From Saccoglossus kowalevskii (Eukaryota > Hemichordata > Enteropneusta > Harrimaniidae), in the NCBI RefSeq assembly GCF_000003605.2, contig NW_003129359.1, positions 399,623-445,668 on the forward strand: a stretch of 46,046 nt of DNA, written 5' to 3'. Each line of letters opens with the position of its first letter. Position 1 is the stretch's first letter. Position numbers and translations under genes: made by a program. Of the stretch, positions 35,062 to 45,082 are shown piece by piece. Under the pieces are notes generated by a model. That model was not told the origin of the DNA and ran no database searches. It saw only the letters and a list, made by a program, of their open reading frames with translations.

Positions 35062-35236
35062 TATACTTTATTTCAGCTGGAATTAATTTTCGCTGAAAAA
35101 AAAACTTTTTGGGTGTTTTCTATGGAATTTATTTTCACTGATTTCTTGTATATTCACTGGATTATATTTTCACTGAATCATTACCTCAGCGAAAATAGAG
35201 AAAATTAATTCCAAGCGAAAATATAGTATTTTACGG
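35062..35236. mobile_element. TIR element with GGAATTAATTTTCGCTGA arms
   Basis: The left arm, ATACTTTATTTCAGC then TGGAATTAATTTTCGCTGA, is matched in reverse by the right arm (35187-35236), which ends TATAGTATTTTACGG. The interior repeats TTTTCACTGA at several points. Style and internal motifs resemble the element at 40530, so the two may be distant relatives. Non-coding. Confidence 0.7.
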
Positions 35237-37890
35237 TCGTTTCTTTTCATTTGTTCAAACCACAGTCACTGTGTATGATGATATAACCGAAGTATCAGCA
35301 CGCACTAATGTATAGATTCTGATAGTAGATTGACATTTTTTAGCATATTTCATCAAAATTCAGTCAAAATTCAATTGAGGGCACCAATATATTTATATAT
35401 ATATCATATACGTGTTTTTCAAAATAGTGATGCCGAACTAAACAAGTTGAAAATGTCTATTATACACAAACCTATTTTATTTTTGGATACCCACTGTTTC
35501 ACGACATCACTAAAGGCTAGTACAATTGATATTATTGTCAGTATAAATGTTGTCAAGGTAACATACAATAATTAAAAGACTGCATACAGAGTACAGTAAC
35601 AGTATATTGTGAACCGAGAATAATTTTCGCAGCACGATCCCTTCTTTGTGATAGCATAAACAGACACGGTAGAGAACTGCGATAACGCATCTTGGCGTAT
35701 TGCGTGAATAATCGTACCCATCAAGATAAATAGTGACGTAACTTCAAAAAATCGTAGTAGATCACATAATAATAACCGTTAATTTTGATAAAAAAATTGT
35801 ATTTCATATTTACGTCTTCTGAATTATACACAGCTAATATGATTTTTATATACTAGTAAGCTCGTACAATATCTAATTTATTAGGCGGAGTACATGACTG
35901 TGAATACAAACACGCTTGGGGCGATGGTTGTGTGGGATACGGGAAAAATGCGCACACTCCAGTAATCTTACCCAGTGTTGACAAAACTCGGTATTATGCA
36001 ATTATAGATCAATCATTGAAATAAATCAAATGAAGGATGTCCATCTATGCGTACTCAGTCTGACTTGCACGCCGGCAAGTATTCGCCTTAGTTGACAATA
36101 AACGCATTTCTAAGCGACAATCTCCGGTGTCTGTACATTACTCTGATTATCACCAATAGTATACATAGTTTTTTTGTTGGTGTATACGAAAGCAGTACAA
36201 GATTGAGGATGAAGGTAATTAAGTAATGTACTGACGTTACAAGGACTATAGTAATAAAAAGTCAATTCCATACTATTTTGTATGCAAGCTCTTCTAAATG
36301 TATACATCGATAAACTGATTTGTTCTGAGCATTCCTTTGCATGAGAGATTCATGAATCACAAACAATCCATAATCATGTGAGTTCAATGCAAATATTTTA
36401 AGCAATATCATCGCCGACTGCAGCCATGTTAGAATTAAATTAAATATGAAAATCGGATTGAAAAGTAACCATCCAAGTTATAACTGAAATCTTTCAGAAA
36501 AAATAGTATACCGGATGTGATTTTGTTACAATATTTTTAGTAGTCATTGGAATCTCACATTAAGCGTCTATCAACATTTCACTGCATTTTCGTAATATAC
36601 TTGCAATACACAAGATGACTCCCAGGAAGACTATTAACAAGACCTAACTACGTCTTCGCAGTCGCACAGTAAATTTCCTGCAAATATGACAAAGCTAATT
36701 TATTTTTCGACAAAGCAATTATTGAATGAACTGGTAGATTACATCTGCCGTGGGACATATACTGTTTTCATTGCTAGTGATTAACTATGCCAAACAGGTG
36801 CACTGACCAAAACTCGAGGCGTTATGCTCACTATGTATTTGCATACAAAACATTTGAAACCGATCGGTACCTAAGGATTTTACACATAAAAACTATCATA
36901 AAGATTGTTGTCTAATATCAACAAGAATCTAAGTAAGAACCAGGCGTCACTGGGGCGTGATGCATTCAATACAGTATATAAATACCTAGTTAAATGAACT
37001 GAAAACAAAATTACGCAAAGTCTATAAATTCAATAAGAAACTGAAAAATTGAGAAGCCATAAATGAGTAAACTTGAAACTATGCGGAATGTGTGAGTCAG
37101 ATAGGCAAAAGTATACAGAAAATAAATCTATGGCTAAGGAGATATAGGCATATACTTGGTTGGAGGCTGGCGACGATAGTGCAAATATCTTGAATGAAAC
37201 CCAATGAAATGTGTGACATGTATGGCAGTTAAAATAAAAAAATATATCGACATGTAAATTTGTCATTACTGTACATGACAAACTCCGCAAGTAAGAAAGC
37301 TACTTGGACAAGGCGCCAACACTTATAATAAAACAATAAAACGACATAAAGATAATATAGTAATGTTTTACTATTATTATGGTTCGAAGTAAATTTGGTA
37401 CACTTAAATTGCTAGTCAACGATAAAAATTATGCACTATTCTGTATTAATTAACATTGAATAGAATCATTCATATTGCACTTCTTTGCAATTTCATTTTT
37501 CACACAGAAATTAAAAATATAAGAGATCGAACGAAATTGCATATACAGTTGGAAATTATTAAAATCAGGTTATTAGTTATTATGTTTCAATATTTTAAAT
37601 TTATAAATGAGTTTAATGAACACTAAAACTATTATCTACAGTTAATATTATACATCTGTCATCGTAACGTAACGTAAAGTTACAGCATGCCATAATTTTG
37701 CGGTATTGCACCGGGTATTTGCATCCTACCATGTTAGGAAATGCGAATTCCAAATATGGAAGGAACAGTTACGCGCGCAAGCGTTCACTAATACCCTCAG
37801 GGGTTCTTTATTTGCAATTTCACTTCCGCATTTAATTTACGAAAACGGCGTGACGTATCCTCGGGATATTACTTAGACACTACGCGGTCG

Positions 37891-37919
37891 CATCGACCTT
37901 CGCTTTGCGACGGTCGATG
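37891..37919. other. Compact hairpin
   Basis: CATCGACC TTCGC TTT GCGAC GGTCGATG folds with 12 of 13 pairs and a TTT loop. It lies in a GC-richer patch with TACGCGGTCG before it. Possible structured RNA or protein site; role unknown. Confidence 0.5.
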
Positions 37920-38168
37920 TTCAAGCTGTACTGTCTCCATGCATACTTTGCGGTATCCTCGTAATAACCACATATTATCAATAAACTGTCACATTAACAT
38001 ACTACGATGAAGTCACAACACATCTCTTCAGGACATACCACCTTGGCTTATACCGTGACCATAGTATCCGTTTAGACAACTGTTATATTGACATTTTAGT
38101 CACATATCAGACCATTATTTTATGTGCTTGTATCATGAAACGCACGGAATGAGGCAAAGCACTTTTAT

Positions 38169-38186
38169 GAGAGAGAGAGAGAGAGG
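38169..38186. repeat. (GA)n microsatellite
   Basis: GAGAGAGAGAGAGAGAG within otherwise plain DNA. Confidence 0.9.
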
Positions 38187-40068
38187 CAAATGTTTGTTGA
38201 CAAGTTATATCACTGGCAAATAACCCAAAAGTAAAAAACAAGTACACAACATTAAATTATATAGTCAAATGAGTAAGGGAAAGATATAAGAACTCTAAGG
38301 TATGCCTGGAGGGAAGTCAGGTGTCCCATAGGACTGAGTATGTCTTACTCTATATGTATCAATCGCCATGTATCATATGAGGCACAATCGAATCATATGA
38401 TAAATTCTGTAAAGCTGAAAATAAATAGCGAAAATGTATTGATGTCATGGATTCATAAACTGCGTTATTGAACCAATTTTTTTAGTAAGTACTATACTTA
38501 TACTGACAAAAAAAACCCGAAATATATTAAACATTTTTTTAAATTAGAAAAGATTCCTAAGTAGCTCCTCCGAATTACATTTGAAGAAGAATCATGAACT
38601 CGATATTAAACTATCCGGTATATTATTATTATTAGCTACAATTTATTATGTATCTTGATTACACGGTGACGCATTGGACACAGTAGTTCATCTTCATGGT
38701 GAATTCTCGTCACTCTAAGAGATTCAATGTGGTGTAATTTTTGTTATTTCTATACAAGAACGAGTATGTCACTGTTTCGTTCATGTCAAATCAATTGCAT
38801 CCTATTCATTATCTATGACATGGCCTACCAATCTCGACCTCACCGTAGTTCATTGGATGATCAACTGTTCTGTTCGAGACATTTTAAATTTGTTTTTTTA
38901 ATAGAGAACTTAATGAGAACGCATGCGCAGGTGAAGCGCAATAGTCATTTTGTAATATTGAGGATAGTCAGAAGTTAAATAAGCAAATTTCGTCACCAAA
39001 CTCCATACAAGTATTTTTTGGTATGCACAGACCTATAAAATATCATTATCTTAATTCTCATACTAAATCTGAATTATTATCGAGTAGATGGGTTAGTGTT
39101 ACTCTCGGCTTGTGTCGTCCTAGTTATTAGTGAACTGCAGAATCGGCATGTTTTTTAACCACAGACATGTTTACCACTTGCGTGGGCGTCCTGGGACTAC
39201 AGAACTTGTGGTTACTTTATATCATATTAGATGAAATACCACTTGTGTCGTTTGTCTTAGGTATTTTGGTCACCAGAGCAAGAGCAGGCAATCACGTCAA
39301 TGATTTGAACATTTAGGCGAAACTGTCTCGCTTATTATTAATCAAATTTAGTCACGAAAATGTCCACTCTGGCTTAAGCGTCTTTTTTTCGAATATTATG
39401 TATGTCATATGCAATTGTCAACACTGTGACTTTAAAATTGAGGTTAGTCTTTGACAAGAAACAATAAATAAATAAATGCTAGCGACTTTGACAAATCATC
39501 AAAATTAGCGCTCTCCATCGATGGAAATAAATCACCAGCTCATATACAATATCGACACTGTGCCTTTCGAAGCAGACTGATTGAATAGAGGCTATACAAC
39601 CGTATTAATGATGTACAGTCGGCGATTTAGGACAACATCCACTAATAATTTCGAATAATTTATATATATATTTGTTTTAACCTCTGACCTTTCAATTGAC
39701 CGACTTCGATGGAATGGAATGCATATAAATGCATTATCATTGAAAGTAGTTCATTCGGATATAGATAATTGTGTAAAAGCAAACTAGTGCATGACGTCAT
39801 GCGTACTTTACGCGTGTATTAATGTCAATTTTCGTGTCTCACTCTATTTCCTCTTTGGGGAACAGTTATGACATTTCGCTCTTTTTGTGGGCGGGTGTTG
39901 AAAATAATCTTTTTCAAACCGGATTTTAATTCATCATTGAACCGATGTTTCCTTCAGCTGTACTTCTTTGCTGGTTTTATATCAGTTCTTAACTTTGTTA
40001 GTTGTTTTATTTTATTCGTGCGTCCAGTCCAGTATATCTGAATTTCTCTGTCGTGTTTTTTCAAGTTA

Positions 40069-40221
40069 AAGCGGGAGGGTCGTCACCTGCGCACGCGCGG
40101 GAATTGAGTCCCAAGTGACGATAACGCCACACGCTAAAAACGCAAAGGCTCATAGGTAGACGCTTGTTTGTAAACAATGACACGCAATTGCCATCTGACG
40201 CGTGCGTGGACTGCCCCGCTT
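40069..40221 (+). mobile_element. MITE copy 1 (AAGCGGGAGGG family, about 155 bp)
   Basis: Terminal inverted repeats start AAGCGGGAGGGTCGTCACC and end ...CCCCGCTT. The element is flanked by TA on both sides (40067-40068 and 40222-40223), as expected for Tc1/mariner-type insertion. It has no coding capacity, so it is a non-autonomous element. It carries TGCGCACGCGCG, an exact fit to the NRF1-type consensus YGCGCAYGCGCR. An open frame on its minus strand resembles one over copy 4 only because both lie on the same element. Confidence 0.85.
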
Positions 40222-40529
40222 TAACTGTGGTAACGCAATGCAAGTGCCGCGTCACATGATCATATGGCTACCCTCGTCATAGAATTCAAACTTACGTAAC
40301 AACGCCAGCTCTGTTTATAAAGAAAGGTTCAAGATAAAAAAAGGTCTGATAAATGTTATAACAATACCGTGTGCACTGAGCTATGTACAGCTATGTAAGC
40401 GTGTGAATAATATGTAAATAGAAACTACGTCATAATTTGCAGTCATGTGATCAACAGGCAAATTTCCTGTAGAGGCTCTGTTTGGCGTGTAATTGGGGAG
40501 CTATTACACGGGTGGATTTTACATTATTA

Positions 40530-40745
40530 AATACTGTAAAGGGGGTAATTATTCACTGGGTTTTAATTTAGCTTATTTCGCTGACTGGAAAAATGCGCTA
40601 AATTAAAACACAGTGAATATGTAAAATTTAGCATAGAACACATTATCTAAATGACGAAACCGTGAATTTAAAACCCACTGAATATGCCTGAAAAGGTAAA
40701 TCAGTGAAATTTAAACCCAGTGAAAATTAGTCATTTTACAGTATT
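40530..40745. mobile_element. 216-bp TIR element (AATACTGTAAA ends)
   Basis: The left end AATACTGTAAAG pairs with the right end TTTTACAGTATT. Pairing continues inward with TAATTATTCACTGGGTTTT against AACCCAGTGAAAATTAGTC. Several TTCACTG/CAGTGAA motifs repeat inside. No open frame and no clear target duplication. A non-autonomous DNA transposon or foldback element is the best reading. Confidence 0.75.
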
Positions 40746-42252
40746 GTATACAGTGGGCATGAGTTATCGTATCGTATCGTAAACTCCAGTACGCCCAGAT
40801 CCACTATATTTAAACATACTTTTAACAATACTCAAAGTTGTAAAGTTGACTGGGTGTATGAGCCGCTAGTGAAAACATTAATGATAATAGAGATAACGTA
40901 TCATATGTGATACCGTATCCTTCCTCTAAAATAATTACATTATATTTCAAATTACATACAAACACATACCAGCTCATACAATTTGCCGGTAAATTATGAA
41001 CGGCGTCGGGGAACTGCGTACTTGCACTGGTCGGTTGAGACCACCGCGGCATTTATGTTTACTTCAAAGTTCCGTGTGTGGTCTGTAACAGGGGTAGACA
41101 GGAAATTTAGCATTTTTCTGAATAGGAAATCAACCCATTTAAAGCTGCGTGCCAATACCGAATGTTACATGCAGGCTCAGAGAACTAAGTATTTTAGTTG
41201 TCTTAGAAGGAAGTGTACAATCAACGTCAATGCTCCCAGTATAACCTCTCATGGGAATGATGTCAGTATCATGGTATCGGTACATTAAAAAGTTGTAAAA
41301 CGCGAAATAATTACGTTGTTATCTTTCCCCTGTGTATTTTAAGTACCCAATGACCATATCGACGAGGACCAAGTAAATCTGATTATAGACAGAATATAAA
41401 CTTCTGTGTAATATAACGTTGACGCATACAACGCTACAGAAGTGTTCCTAGTTTCAAAAGTCAAGAAAACGATTCTTCAATAGGTGTTTATGTATTGTTT
41501 CATATAATAAAATTAGGAAAGTAACATATAAACGACATCTCAGAAAGTATGCGTTGAAGGTTTAATTCATTGTTGCATGCGCACTCACTATAACCATTTA
41601 TACTGCACGGTGCCGAGGTACATTAGCGTTTTATTGAGAACAAGGCTTTGTAGCAAACATTCGTCGCTTTGACTGGACCGGAACGAAAGAGCGTAAAGAG
41701 TAAAGATGACGTCTGGGAAAAAGTAGAGCGCAATATGGATGGGAGGCGGATGCCACAACTCTCGAGCCAGCGTTTGGCGGTGTATTTAGTCACTTACCTA
41801 CTCACTTGTGCCGACTCACCAATTTAGAAAGCTGGTTTCCTGTTCCATGTCGCCAGCTGTAGTGCGTTCTACATATGTATCAGTGTACGCTGTGGCATGT
41901 ACAATGTAGTTCATACCAAAGACATGTGGTTTCGCCCTCTACGGTTTATAAATCTCGCATTTGATACTACATTTGGGAACTCTCGCGTTAACAAATAATT
42001 TGTAATAGATCGAAAACCTCGTTTTTTTGTTCTAAAATATGTCAAATGAGCTTGTTTGGGATAATATTGAAATGAAATTTATTAGTTAGCATCGAAATTT
42101 AATTGATATGCATACAAAATATTAAAAGCCGTACCATGTGTGTTATATCACCGATAAATGGATATTATTAGCAGGATACTCCTCTGAGAAAATAAAACGA
42201 ATTTGATTAAGTTGATTGCATAATTAATTACCGTTTGTTACAGAAAACATCA
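40746..42252. other. No recognised gene between MITE copies 1 and 2
   Basis: A 101-codon frame at 40983-41288 has balanced composition (FRVWSVTGVDRKFSIFLNRK) but no family resemblance, start context or splice support. The 41640-41780 patch is purine-rich. Confidence 0.4.
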
Positions 42253-42412
42253 AAGCGGGAGGATCGTCACCTGTGCACGCGCGGGAATTGAGTCCCAAGC
42301 GACAATAACAACACGTGCTTAAAAACATAAAGGCTCATGGGTAGACGCTTGCTTTTAAACAATGGCACGCTATGGCCATCTGACGCATGCGCAGCTGACG
42401 ACTCTCCCGCTT
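42253..42412 (+). mobile_element. MITE copy 2 (AAGCGGGAGGG family)
   Basis: Same orientation and content as the copy at 40069. Its right TIR is the best preserved, ending GCTGACGACTCTCCCGCTT, which pairs with the left AAGCGGGAGGATCGTCACC. The right flank is TA (42413-42414); the left flank is CA, probably a decayed TA. The NRF1-like motif has one change, TGTGCACGCGCG, but a CATGCGCA is present in the right TIR. Confidence 0.85.
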
Positions 42413-42756
42413 TAAGACCGAAGTGAGAATCAGACTCGCTTCTATAATGTACGCATTTTATTTTGCTCTCGGTTTTATTGCCCTCGTCGGCAGTAAAATG
42501 AAAACCGACATTCCGAGTCCAACTGGAATAATTCGGTTCAGTAAAGGATAGGATGTTTTAATTACTAATGAGAACTTGTGAATTTGATTTATGCAATAAT
42601 ATTCTGTAAATAAATAACTGTTTCGAAAAATATAATTAAATTATATTAGGCTGGAGAACTGATCATGTCATTATCTCTATCAGTAGTACGTGCGTTACAT
42701 GTAGCTTTATTATTCGAGATTATTTTTATGAGTTACACTAGTAGGTACATGTGCTA

Positions 42757-42920
42757 AAGCGGGGGGGTCATCACCTGCGCACGCGCGGGAATTGGGCCCC
42801 AATCGACGATAACAACACGTGCTAAAACGCAAAGGGCTCATGGGTAGACGCTTGTTTGGAAACATTGACACGTGACGTTATGGCCATCTGATGCATGCGC
42901 CGGTGACGACTCCTCCGCTT
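42757..42920 (+). mobile_element. MITE copy 3 (AAGCGGGAGGG family)
   Basis: Lies 345 bases beyond copy 2 in the same orientation and is flanked by TA on both sides (42755-42756, 42921-42922). The left end has an extended G run (GCGGGGGGGTCATCACC). TGCGCACGCGCG is intact. At 164 bp it is the longest of the four copies, with small internal insertions. Confidence 0.85.
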
Positions 42921-43022
42921 TAACAAAGCTAATACGTGTGATGCTAGGTTTTGGTGAAGCGAACTTATTCTCATTTTGATTGTTTACTTAACATAATTCT
43001 TGATATAGTGTTTTTGTTGATC

Positions 43023-43079
43023 ACAGCGCCCTCAATGTATTTGAGGAATAGAGCCCGTGACAGTCACTGATGGCGCTGT
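43023..43079. other. Cloverleaf-like nested inverted repeat
   Basis: The outer stem ACAGCGCC/GGCGCTGT (43023-43030 with 43072-43079) encloses two perfect hairpins, CTCAATGTATTTGAG (43031-43045) and GTGACAGTCAC (43057-43067). All three stems are exact. It lacks tRNA promoter boxes. It lies between two copies of the AAGCGGGAGGG MITE. Confidence 0.55.
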
Positions 43080-43512
43080 ATAGTTTCGAAATCTTTAGCG
43101 GCTCGCAGAGTTAGGCTCAGAGTGTAGAACCAGCAGATCTGGTTTAGTGTGGTAGAAAACATGTGCAGACTTCTAATAACCACAACAGGCAGGGTCAAGG
43201 CTGAAAATATGTGCTTACAGGCATTCATAATGAATGCTTGGTATTAATATTTGCACTTTAAAATAATATTCATGAGATATGTTATGTCGTATTCTCATTA
43301 AAATTAGCATACTGTGTACGCATTGCGCATGCTTCAGCTCGTTCTCATGTACCAGTATTTCATTAGGCATGCGTAACAGTGAGGTCAATTGCAGTTGACG
43401 TTTTATATACAAAGATTGTCCTTTATTTTCAGTTCCATCTCATTAGACACGTTTTATTTTCGATTACTAAGCTGTACGTCATTATTGCCCAAACTTCCTT
43501 AGCTTCCATTTG

Positions 43513-43665
43513 AAGTGGGTGAATTGTCACCTACGCATGCGTCAGATGGCCATAGCGTGTCATTGTTTACAAACAAGCGTCTACCAATGAGCTTTTGCGT
43601 TCTTAGCGTGTGTTTTGTCATCGCTTGGGACTCCCGCGCGTGCGCAGGTGACGACCCTCCCGCTT
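43513..43665 (-). mobile_element. MITE copy 4 (AAGCGGGAGGG family), inverted
   Basis: The only copy in reverse orientation; its family-left end is at 43665 (reading ACGACCCTCCCGCTT then TA). The other end is worn (AAGTGGGTGAATTGTCACC, flanked by TG). CGCGCGTGCGCA keeps the NRF1-like motif on the minus strand. A 79-codon open frame starts in this copy and reads out of it; it is not a gene. Confidence 0.85.
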
Positions 43666-44668
43666 TAAATCATCTCACCGAAATCCCTAATGTAATAAGC
43701 CTACTGCAACGTCAAATTCCATGTGTATTGGCACATCTATTCATGTACGTATAGACCGTATAGTTTTATTCGCACCAGCATATAGAGTAGTTATAACCCA
43801 CGCACACTAGTATACAGGATTTTGCATATGTACCATGTGTACGGGAGCAGCGCTTTGGGCGTACAGTGCAAGTGCTGTGGTATTTGCTACCCTGTTTCGT
43901 CAGTCAACGTACTGTACTTCAAAAGTTGACCGCACTGTGATCTGACTTGTTGACTGGTTTTACTGTAAATTTCAGTTTCAACCTAGAGCCTGAAGAACGG
44001 CTCTTTATTTTCTTAATTTGTCATTCATGGTTTCAAATGGCGGCGCTTCCAAGTAATAGATCTTTCAAATAAATATATATAAAGTTCCCCTGTTCAATAT
44101 TAGGAATGAGCTATCACCAAGCAGATGATAATTCTGTTTGATGGATAGAAGACGTATCCTAATTATAGGAAATGCTTTTATTGTTTAGGGTGTCCTCAAA
44201 TCTAGACATGTGTTTTCTAAATAAACTGTCTTTTGATTATCATTGCATACAAAAGAAATTATTTCGTTTTCCGACATAGATGCATCTGAGTAGCAACCAA
44301 GGACTAGACATAGAGCATATCTGTTTTACCAAGGTAATGAAATTAACTAATATGTACATTTCCTATTTTTTCTTGTATGTTTATTATGAATTACGTTGAA
44401 CGCACAAATGGAGATAACCCCTGCAATACCACATGAACATCATGAAAACAGACGGATCCGGACTTTCGTTTTCTTTGCTCATTTGCATAAATGCAATAGA
44501 AATACTGATTGTATTTTCAGAGAGCAACCTAGTAAACGAGTGCATCATATTGCAATGAAATAAATACAGTCACTAAATATTATAAAATGAATCCCTGAAC
44601 GACCTAAGCGATCATAAGAAGACACTTGTATTTGGTGATGGTTAAGTACCCATGACACTATGTTCCAA
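43666..44668. other. No recognised feature; 3' flank of the dioxygenase gene
   Basis: AT-rich. GAGCC...GGCTC near 43987 forms a short stem, and TCAAATGGCGGC is at 44033. Nothing coding is seen. Confidence 0.45.
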
Positions 44669-44674
44669 TTTATT
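44669..44674 (-). terminator. Candidate polyadenylation signal of the dioxygenase gene
   Basis: The plus strand reads TTTATT, which is AATAAA on the gene's strand, 110 bases after the stop codon at 44784. This is a canonical signal at a sensible distance. The region is AT-rich, so a chance match is possible. Confidence 0.45.
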
Positions 44675-44783
44675 TATCATATAATTAATTAAACATCGGT
44701 GTACATTTTTATAATAATTATAAATGATTGTTTTAAAATAATCTAAAATTGCCAATTAAACAGAATTATTATACGCGCAAAAT

Positions 44784-45082
44784 TCAATCTTTGGTAATGC
44801 TAACGAGAAGTCTTCGTTGTCCGGTGAAACCCAAGCGACCGTGTTGGACCGTTACATTGTCTGTCACAAGTATGTCCCCTCTTTTCAATTGCAATCCTAC
44901 AGCAACTTGCCAGATGGCGTTACGTACTTTCTGGAGAGTGTCGGGCTCAAATTCTTCGCCGTTTCCATAACAACTATGTAGAGGATACTCCAGGTTAGTC
45001 AATTGCGCATCTATCCACTTTGGGTGACATTTAAAAAACGTTGCATGATGTAGATGAATTTGGTTAAACCACAGCTCTTCGC
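44784..45082 (-). CDS. Last exon of a TauD/clavaminate-synthase-like Fe(II)/2-oxoglutarate dioxygenase
   Basis: Seen: reading the minus strand, an intron ends in catttcag at 45083-45084 after a pyrimidine-rich run. A 299-base exon then opens in phase 1 and gives 98 residues before TGA at 44784-44786. It starts EELWFNQIHLHHATFFK and ends with GDILVTDNVTVQHGR followed by LGFTGQRRLLVSI. Family knowledge: TauD-like non-heme iron oxygenases have a C-terminal iron-binding His (here residue 80 of the exon, in VQHGR) and, about ten residues on, an Arg that binds 2-oxoglutarate (here in GQRR). The WFNQ...HH stretch followed by the basic lysine region is typical of the At3g21360-like (clavaminate synthase-like) branch found in plants and invertebrates. 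The HxD motif and N-terminus must lie in exons beyond 46046. The substrate is unknown; cytosolic location is an inference. The open frame itself begins only at a TTG at 45000-45002, which is internal to the exon and not a start. Confidence 0.85.

Larger units (their letters stand above)
35237..40068. other. No recognised gene in about 4.8 kb
   Basis: Includes the hairpin at 37891 and a GA microsatellite. 37660-37940 is GC-richer (ACGTAACGTAACG, TACGCGCGCAAGCG) without coding signal. 39660 has a TA-rich run. Frames of 60-90 codons here look random. Confidence 0.45.

Noticed and set aside
40983-41288. 101-codon plus-strand frame as a gene
   Set aside because: No recognisable domain, start context, splice sites or repeat relation. 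Its length alone is not enough in 46 kb.
40061-43754. Apparent conserved protein (THASDG..VSLFTNKRLPMS.CV) found twice, at 40061-40255 (-) and 43515-43754 (+)
   Set aside because: Both frames lie on copies of the same MITE. The similarity is that of the element, and other copies do not keep the frame.
43986-44004. Histone-type 3' stem-loop (AGAGCC...GGCTCT)
   Set aside because: Loop length and sequence do not fit the histone element, and no histone gene is nearby.
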